Shown here: piece by piece, positions 1 to 5,188 of the stretch
Layout of the letters: each line of letters opens with the position of its first letter
Numbering within the stretch: the first letter of the stretch is position 1
Assembly (NCBI GenBank): GCA_034435375.1
Contig: DAOTXR010000016.1
Coordinates: 1-11,013 of the forward strand
DNA length: 11,013 bases
Direction: 5' to 3'
From: DAOTXR01 sp034435375
Lineage (GTDB): Bacteria > Chloroflexota > Anaerolineae > Aggregatilineales > UBA3940
Made by a program: the position numbers and the translations under genes
The notes under the pieces: model-generated
Database searches by the model: none
What the model was told of the DNA's origin: nothing
What the model saw: the letters and a program-made list of their open reading frames with translations, nothing else

Positions 1-23
1 GGGGCGCAGCGACGCTGCGCCCC
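1..23. terminator. Perfect hairpin at window edge, possible terminator of the subtilase gene
   Basis: Positions 1-11 (GGGGCGCAGCG) and 13-23 (CGCTGCGCCCC) are exact reverse complements around a single A, so the transcript can form a stem of at least 9 bp with a 5-nt loop. It lies about 190 bp past the stop of the minus-strand subtilase gene. A T-tract for that direction would lie outside the window, so whether this is an intrinsic terminator cannot be settled. No T-run follows on the plus strand. Confidence 0.45.
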
Positions 24-103
24 TCCGATTCTGCCCACGATCTGTGAGTGAAGCGTTAGCTCGTGTTCAGAACAAGCTACACAAAGCGCCTACTGTGCGC
101 TTG

Positions 104-190
104 AGCCTCACCCCCATCTCCCTCTCTCCACCCCCCTCAGCTCCACAAGTGGAGAGGGGGAGTCGAGCGCAGCAAGGCGGGGATGAGGCT
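104..190 (+). repeat. Palindromic repeat family, copy A
   Basis: An 87-bp element whose outer ends are inverted repeats: AGCCTCACCCC at 104-114 and GGGGATGAGGCT at 179-190. The centre is the palindrome CTCCAC-AA-GTGGAG (141-154), flanked by C-rich and G-rich arms. Its reverse complement aligns with copy D at the right edge of the window, including a shared stretch around GCTGCGCTCG / GCTGTGCTCG, so A and D lie in opposite orientation. It is intergenic, 20 bp beyond the subtilase stop codon. It encodes nothing recognisable and resembles a MITE- or REP-like element. Confidence 0.7.
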
Positions 191-209
191 TGGGTCTGCC
201 GCGAAACAT

Positions 210-2714
210 CTAATCCTGGTACGGGATCGGGATCGGCCCACTCATCAGGCCGTTCACGACGAAATCGCTGAACACCCGATTGCCGTCGGTGTAGGTTTCA
301 GGAGTATTGGTCACGTCGCCAATCGCCGTGAAGGTCGTCCCGTTGATCTTGCCAACTACCCAGAACTGATCCGGGTCGCCAGGGGGGAGACAGTTCCGGT
401 AGGTGAGCACGCCGGCGTTCCACACATGGGCGCACACCCCCGTGATGTTGGCGATGGTAGTGGGTACGCCGCCGCCGCTGGTCCAGTTGTTGGCCGCAAT
501 AAGCACGTAGTTGCCGACATAGTACATGGTGCTCACGTTCTTCTGGATGGCCAGCGTGTCGGCCCCAAAGTACCAATTACTGGGCGCCAGGTCCAGCGCG
601 TCGTCGTATGGCGGCTCCACCGGCGGGGTGGGCAGGGCCCACGATTTGTAGTACCCGTTGTCGTACATCAGGCGCGCCCGCGGCTCGGTCGATAGGTCGC
701 CGATTGTGCCTGTGGTGTTAGGACCGCTGTCTCCATACGGTCGCTGGGCGCCCACCCAGCCCACGCCGGAGGGCACCGTCGTCGGCAGGAAGACATAGCC
801 GTCTATCTCGTGCTGGTCTGGGTCAAACCACGTCACAATGAAGCTCCAGCGCGCGCCAGTGGGGGGCAACATGGCCCGGTCCACGTTCAGGTTGATGCCC
901 AGATAGCCCGGCGTGCTAATGGTCAGGTTGGTATAGTACTTCTGATAGGAGGAAGTATACCCGGCGCGGTAGAACCAGATGTCAACCGGCTTGGTGAGAT
1001 CCACCTTGATGGCCCGCAGCCAGTACTCAGCGCAGTCGGCTGTCTTGCACACCACATCGCTGGCCACGACGGTCGCTCCCCGCCGGGCCTGCACGGTGGT
1101 GGAGGGCAGCGGCGCGCCGCTGTAGGCGTCATACACGAAGCCTTGAATGGCCGCCTCCTGCATGGCGCCGGCCAGCCACAGGTAGGGCGGTTCGGCGCCC
1201 GGCCACGGCGATGCGCCGCACTCCACGTCAACCATCGACGAGAGGGCTCTGGTTATCAGCTCGTTTTTCACGTTGACGTTGGTGAGCGTCGGGGTCTCGG
1301 CCCACACGCGGGCCGCCGCCGCCGCCACGTGCGGCGCGGCCATCGATGTGCCGGTCAGCGTCCCGTAGCCGGTGGTGCTGTAGAAGGGGCTGCTGGAACC
1401 GCCGTCCACCGGCGTGAGGGGCAGCGTCGAGTAGATCATCGTGCCCGGCGCGGCGATGTCTACAAAATTCTCACTGTAGTTGCTCGTGTCGGACTTGCAG
1501 CGCTGCTCTTCCTCAAAGTTGTCTGCCGGGAAGCGCGCGATCTGGCCGTTGCTGTCCAGGTCGAAGCCGGCCCCGGCCACCACGATCATCTTCTGATCAA
1601 AGGGCGACGTAGCCCGGAAGCAGGCCGGATACACGTCATAGCCCGCGCCGGTGTCGTCGCACATCAACTGCTGATCGTCGTTGCCGGCGGCCACCACCAC
1701 CAACTTGCCTTTGTCCACGACCGCGTACTGAAGAGCGTTCTGCAACACCGCGGGGGGCGAGCCGGTGGTCGTGCTGTATCCAGCGCTGATGTTGATGACC
1801 TTGACTGTGGATCGGTTGGCCGAGTCGTAGATGCCCTGCGCCACATCCCACAGCGAGCCGCGCCCCTGCGCGTCGAGCACCTTGATGACGAAAATCCTGC
1901 CGTTGCTGACCCCGGCGATGCCCTTATTGTTGTTGATGATGGCCGCGATGATGCCTGCCACATGCGTGCCATGCCCGTGGTCGTCGATGGGTAAGGTGTC
2001 GTTGTTCACGTAGTCCTTGCCCATCGTAAAGCGGGCCGCCAGATCGGGGTGCGTGTTGGCGATGCCCGTGTCAAGCACGGCCACCTCGTAGGCCACCGTG
2101 GTATCCTTCCACACCACGTCGGCCTGGATGGCGAACCAGCCCCACTGAGTGGCGGCATCGTTGGGCAGCGTGGTCGAGAGAATCTCGATTGGCTCGCCCG
2201 TCTCGGCGGCCAGGGCTGCCACCACCTCGGGATCGCGCTCCTCGTCCGGCGCAGGCAGAGGGATTTCCATGGGGAACTGCTGCCCGGTCGTCACATCGGT
2301 GGCCTGCACCATGATGCTGGTCGGGCGCTCCGGCTCCTCAAACGACCCCACCGGCGTATCCCCCAGCGCCATGATGTAGTTTGGCTCGGCGGTCAGCACC
2401 GCCGCGCTGGCATCCATGGCCTGGAAGGCCGCCTCCTCAGTCACCCGGGCCTGAGGCGCTCCCAGCAGGAACAGGGCCGCGCCCATCTCCGGATTGTACT
2501 CGCCGACCGTCGCCCCCATCTGCGCCGCGGCCCGTTCAACCTCTGTCAGGGGCGTGCCGGCCTGGAACATGACGATCATCTCGCCGGGGACGGCAGGCGC
2601 GTTCTCGTCGATCAGCGGCCTGACGCGCGTCCCGGCCATCACAGGGGATGCCGCGCTGAGGGCCACCATCAGCGCCAGCACCATGCCCACCCTAAAAAGT
2701 GCCTTCAAAAACAT
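210..2714 (-). CDS. Secreted S8 family subtilisin-like serine protease
   Basis: Subtilase (peptidase S8) of 834 residues, predicted to be exported and to cleave proteins outside the cell. The chosen ATG at 2714 has AAAGGA 9 nt upstream and starts directly at a signal peptide (Lys/Arg, then a hydrophobic run ending near ASPVMAG). The in-frame ATG at 2723 sits directly on that ribosome site and an upstream start at 2789 has no support. Residues about 43-116 look like an I9-type inhibitory propeptide ending in AEPNYIM. The catalytic set is complete: Asp215 (AVLDTG), His248 (HGTHVAG), oxyanion Asn345 (VVVAAGN) and Ser457 (GTSMAAPHVA). Residues about 522-610 resemble a carboxypeptidase-regulatory-like beta domain (GFVYDAYSGAPLP). 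The last 220 or so residues form an unassigned, aromatic-rich module that may be beta-rich. The CAP-protein gene lies 180 bp upstream on the same strand; an operon is possible but not shown. Confidence 0.93.
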   Translation of the reverse strand: MFLKALFRVGMVLALMVALSAASPVMAGTRVRPLIDENAPAVPGEMIVMFQAGTPLTEVERAAAQMGATVGEYNPEMGAALFLLGAPQARVTEEAAFQAMDASAAVLTAEPNYIMALGDTPVGSFEEPERPTSIMVQATDVTTGQQFPMEIPLPAPDEERDPEVVAALAAETGEPIEILSTTLPNDAATQWGWFAIQADVVWKDTTVAYEVAVLDTGIANTHPDLAARFTMGKDYVNNDTLPIDDHGHGTHVAGIIAAIINNNKGIAGVSNGRIFVIKVLDAQGRGSLWDVAQGIYDSANRSTVKVINISAGYSTTTGSPPAVLQNALQYAVVDKGKLVVVAAGNDDQQLMCDDTGAGYDVYPACFRATSPFDQKMIVVAGAGFDLDSNGQIARFPADNFEEEQRCKSDTSNYSENFVDIAAPGTMIYSTLPLTPVDGGSSSPFYSTTGYGTLTGTSMAAPHVAAAAARVWAETPTLTNVNVKNELITRALSSMVDVECGASPWPGAEPPYLWLAGAMQEAAIQGFVYDAYSGAPLPSTTVQARRGATVVASDVVCKTADCAEYWLRAIKVDLTKPVDIWFYRAGYTSSYQKYYTNLTISTPGYLGINLNVDRAMLPPTGARWSFIVTWFDPDQHEIDGYVFLPTTVPSGVGWVGAQRPYGDSGPNTTGTIGDLSTEPRARLMYDNGYYKSWALPTPPVEPPYDDALDLAPSNWYFGADTLAIQKNVSTMYYVGNYVLIAANNWTSGGGVPTTIANITGVCAHVWNAGVLTYRNCLPPGDPDQFWVVGKINGTTFTAIGDVTNTPETYTDGNRVFSDFVVNGLMSGPIPIPYQD

Positions 2715-2894
2715 ACTAGACATTCCTTTCTTCTGTACTTTTCTCACCACGTCACACCCCTGCCCCTGCAACAACGACATGAGTCGCACGCTGTGTCAGG
2801 CGCTCCCCACATCGGGTTGTACTGTTTGTCGGGCAACCCCGCCACCTCCGCAGGGCTGCCCCTGCTTAGTCATCCTCAGCCATCTCGCCCATCC

Positions 2895-4235
2895 TCACTC
2901 CCCGGTTGTGAAACTCCACGCAATGTCGAAGGGCTGGCCGTTGTAGCTGCCCCGGATTCGCACAATGTACGTCGTCCACGGCGAGAGTGCGCTGATGGGT
3001 CTCAGGAAGATGGCATTCCCATACAGCCGCATATACTCATCTGTGGACGGATCAAACTGATCGTAGGTCACGGCGCGACCGTCCTGATCGGTCCACGTCA
3101 CCGCCGTGAAGGTCGGGGTGGACGTGTACACCGGGAATTGCAAACTTACCCCGAATCGGCGGGCCGGAACTCCCGCCTGGCCGCTGGCTGGATACTTCAG
3201 CGGCGCATCGAACGGCAGGTTGCGGTTCCAGGCCCCGAACACTTCTAGAACTGCTGCGGTTGCCAGCGTCGTCGTATCCTCGGTGAAGCCAAACCCGAAT
3301 CGCTCCGCCTGCGGATACAGCACCCACAGCCGGTGGTAGGGCGAATTCATCCAGCTATCCACCGCATCAGCAGGCATCCACAAGCCGATGCCGTTGCCAT
3401 ACCACAGGTTGCCACGCTGGGCCGCCCGGTCGCCCTCTGGCGTATACAGCGGGTCGGCAGAGTCCTCGCTCGAACTGAGCTGGCGATGCGCCGCCATGTA
3501 TACGGCGTGCTTCTGCGAGCCGTCGTTCATGACGGCATCAGCCGTGATGAGCGGTACGCCTGCCAGCGCACGGTAGTAGTTCACCCGCTCGATAGGGTCC
3601 TCCGGCGGGGGAGGCGGCGGCGTCGAGGTCTCGGTGGGCGTGAGGGTGATGGTCGGCGTCAGCGTCTCGGTGGGCGTCAGCGTGATGGTCGGCGTCAGGG
3701 TGGGCGTTGGGGTCCAAGCGCGCGTAGCCGTGGCCGTGGGCACGATGCCTGTGACGGTGGGCGCTCGCGTCGAAGTCGGTGTGAACGTAGGCGTGACTCG
3801 CGCCGTCGGCGTGACGGTGGGCGTGCTGGTCGGGCGGCGTGTCGACGTCGGCATCGGCGTGGGCGGCGGCAGCGTCTGAGTGACCTCAGGCGCAACAGCT
3901 TCGACGGTGGCCGTGCTGGTCTCGCTCATGCTGGCGCTCTCCACGGCGGCGGTTGCATCGGCAGTGGGAGTGACAGTTCCCATCTGGGCTGGCTGCGCTC
4001 CTGGCACCTCGGCGACCTCCGACGTTGAGGCCGGCTCGCCTTCCAGCGGGGTGGGCAGCACCGGCGGCTCTCCCACCTGGCTCCCCTCGTCCTCCTGTGA
4101 TTCGCTCATGGCAGGGACGTTGCTGGCCGTCGCGCCGCGTCCCAGCAGGACCCCCAGGGTGATGCCCATCAGGAACACCAGCGCGATTAGGAGCAGCACA
4201 ATAGCCAGCAACAGACGCTCTGTCGTCGATTTCAC
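2895..4235 (-). CDS. Membrane-anchored CAP (SCP/PR1) domain protein with Thr/Pro-rich stalk
   Basis: 446 residues from a GTG start at 4235, which places a short basic N-terminus (KSTTER) before a single transmembrane helix (residues about 7-33). A TTG further upstream at 4310 would add 25 residues with poor ribosome-site spacing. Residues about 35-212 are a low-complexity Thr/Pro/Val/Ser stalk with tandem TPT/LTPT units. A CAP/SCP domain follows (about 214-340): ERVNYYRALAGV, QKHAVYMA, and the hallmark SPYHR (His301) before a GFGF strand. The C-terminus (about 350-446) resembles a Big_5-type Ig-like domain, ending LSPWTTYIVRIRGSYNG..WSFTT. It is probably a type II, outward-facing cell-surface protein. 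The usual GEN(I) glutamate of CAP domains appears replaced (GNGIG), so a catalytic or metal role is doubtful. Biochemical function is unknown. Confidence 0.85.
   Translation of the reverse strand: MKSTTERLLLAIVLLLIALVFLMGITLGVLLGRGATASNVPAMSESQEDEGSQVGEPPVLPTPLEGEPASTSEVAEVPGAQPAQMGTVTPTADATAAVESASMSETSTATVEAVAPEVTQTLPPPTPMPTSTRRPTSTPTVTPTARVTPTFTPTSTRAPTVTGIVPTATATRAWTPTPTLTPTITLTPTETLTPTITLTPTETSTPPPPPPEDPIERVNYYRALAGVPLITADAVMNDGSQKHAVYMAAHRQLSSSEDSADPLYTPEGDRAAQRGNLWYGNGIGLWMPADAVDSWMNSPYHRLWVLYPQAERFGFGFTEDTTTLATAAVLEVFGAWNRNLPFDAPLKYPASGQAGVPARRFGVSLQFPVYTSTPTFTAVTWTDQDGRAVTYDQFDPSTDEYMRLYGNAIFLRPISALSPWTTYIVRIRGSYNGQPFDIAWSFTTGE
3628..3699 (-). repeat. Two tandem 36-bp repeats in the Thr/Pro stalk
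   Basis: Copies at 3628-3663 and 3664-3699 differ at only three positions. They encode two consecutive 12-residue blocks of the LTPTITLTPTET type in the CAP-protein stalk, with shorter degenerate units on the minus-strand 5' side. The repeat explains part of the low-complexity linker and is a likely site of length variation by slippage. Confidence 0.8.
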
Positions 4236-4668
4236 CGGTCCGTTCCCATCTCCCTTTCGCCAGTGGAGGCCACAACCCTCATAGCCTGCCTGACCAACAG
4301 CGAAACACAACCCTCTCTAGCCAACGCCCGATCCCGTGGGGCAGAGCTACCGGGTTGTATTTTGCCGTCTTGTCCGCCTGGTGGAACCTGACTGGTGTTG
4401 CCTGCCGATCCCACACCTTCAGGCCAGTTGACGCGAACCACGTCCCACCGCCGTGAATCGACCAAGCCCCAGGGTTCCCCCATAGTTATTGTCACCGGGG
4501 GATGCAGCGCCCGTCAATGGCCCCCTGGTACTGATGGCCTATCGGGTCAGCGTTGATCTCATTATCTATCCTGGGGATAACCGTAGCAACCAGGTTGGAA
4601 GCACCGTAACGATTTTGTATGGTCGCCTGAGGGGATTCAACATGGCCAGCCAGCCTTGCAGCGTCCCC
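4236..4668. other. 433-bp gene-free stretch between the CAP-protein and Coa1-like genes
   Basis: No convincing gene here. Short reading frames on both strands (75 aa at 4489-4716 plus, 87 aa at 4232-4495 minus) lack ribosome sites and recognisable domains. The stretch contains a sigma70-like promoter candidate for the CAP gene (4561-4589). A possible weak hairpin pairs AGGGGA (4631-4636) with TCCCCT just past the Coa1-like stop, but no T-tract follows it. If that promoter is used, the CAP mRNA would have a leader of about 320 nt. I recognise no riboswitch or RNA family in it. Confidence 0.5.
4561..4589 (-). promoter_or_regulatory. Sigma70-like promoter candidate for the CAP-protein gene
   Basis: Read on the minus strand: -35 TTGCTA (4589-4584), a 17-nt spacer, and -10 GATAAT (4566-4561). 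Matches to TTGACA/TATAAT are 4/6 and 5/6 at ideal spacing. It points toward the CAP-domain gene, whose start is about 320 nt downstream. The long leader makes the assignment tentative. Confidence 0.4.
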
Positions 4669-5100
4669 TTAGCGCAGGTCGATTATTTTGTCCGATCCGC
4701 GCACCACCACCGCTAGCGTGTAGTAATGCCACGCGCCCATCTCGCGCCGCGCCTGGGCGTAGAGCGTCCCCCGTCCCTCCGGCCCGTGGATCGGGATGCG
4801 CAGGTCGGCTTCGCCCGAAAGCCCACCCGTGCTGATCTCGCCCCAGATCAACAGCCCTGGTTCGATAGGTTCGCCCAACGCCTCGATCACCTGCCGGTTC
4901 GAGCGCGCCCGCGCCATCGCTTCCTCATACACCGCCGACGACCGGAACGCGACGTTGATGATTCCCAGGATGGAGCCGATGCACAGGGCAATCGCACCCA
5001 CGACCAACAGCCCCATGATCAGCGAGCTGATGCCGCCCAACGTCACGGCTCGCCTGGTCGTCTTCTCCCAGTCATCGCCCGTCGGATCGTAGGTCTGCAT
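4669..5100 (-). CDS. Coa1-family single-pass membrane protein
   Basis: 143 residues from the ATG at 5100, chosen because GGGAGGT lies 7 nt upstream; an in-frame start at 5145 would add 15 residues without such a site. A charged N-terminus (about 20 residues, DDWEKTTRR) is followed by a transmembrane segment (about 20-47), then a soluble domain. The pattern VYEEAMARARSN..VIEALGEPIEPGLL..G.IS..G.SGEADLRIPIHGPEGRGTLYAQA....GAW resembles the cytochrome c oxidase assembly factor Coa1 family as I remember it. Bacterial members often carry this domain without a demonstrated oxidase role. No cytochrome oxidase gene is present in this window, so a respiratory-assembly function is only inferred. It lies downstream of the MoeA-PBP terminator and may be monocistronic. 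Confidence 0.75.
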   Translation of the reverse strand: MQTYDPTGDDWEKTTRRAVTLGGISSLIMGLLVVGAIALCIGSILGIINVAFRSSAVYEEAMARARSNRQVIEALGEPIEPGLLIWGEISTGGLSGEADLRIPIHGPEGRGTLYAQARREMGAWHYYTLAVVVRGSDKIIDLR

Positions 5101-5150
5101 AGGATTACCTCCCGCAAATCGAATACAGACAATGCCGCGTAGCATACACG

Positions 5151-5177
5151 AAAACGCCCGGTCGCGGTAGCCGGGCG
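5151..5177 (-). terminator. Intrinsic terminator after the MoeA-PBP gene
   Basis: On the minus strand CGCCCGG (5177-5171) pairs perfectly with CCGGGCG (5161-5155) across a 9-nt loop, followed immediately by TTTT (5154-5151). It begins 12 bp past the stop codon at 5189. The T-run is short, so termination may be partial, but position and geometry fit the end of the upstream transcription unit. Confidence 0.65.
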
Positions 5178-5188
5178 CCCTTCGCGCC

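Noticed and set aside
104..190. CRISPR array or tRNA-like element at the left edge
   Set aside because: Copies of the repeat are dispersed kilobases apart, palindromic throughout and not regularly spaced with unique spacers; no cloverleaf is seen.
810..1994. Plus-strand reading frame of 394 codons antisense to the subtilase
   Set aside because: Entirely antisense to the subtilase catalytic region; composition (Arg, His, Gly, Val) reflects the complementary third-position GC bias.
2049..3248. Long plus-strand reading frame (399 codons) opposite the subtilase and CAP genes
   Set aside because: It spans the antisense of two clear genes, has His/Arg-rich composition typical of GC-rich shadows, and no domain or ribosome site.
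4232..4495. 87-codon minus-strand frame upstream of the CAP gene
   Set aside because: GTG start without a Shine-Dalgarno, no recognisable features, and its end overlaps the CAP start out of frame.
4489..4716. 75-codon plus-strand frame in the gap before the Coa1-like gene
   Set aside because: No ribosome site, runs antisense into the Coa1-like C-terminus, no domain.
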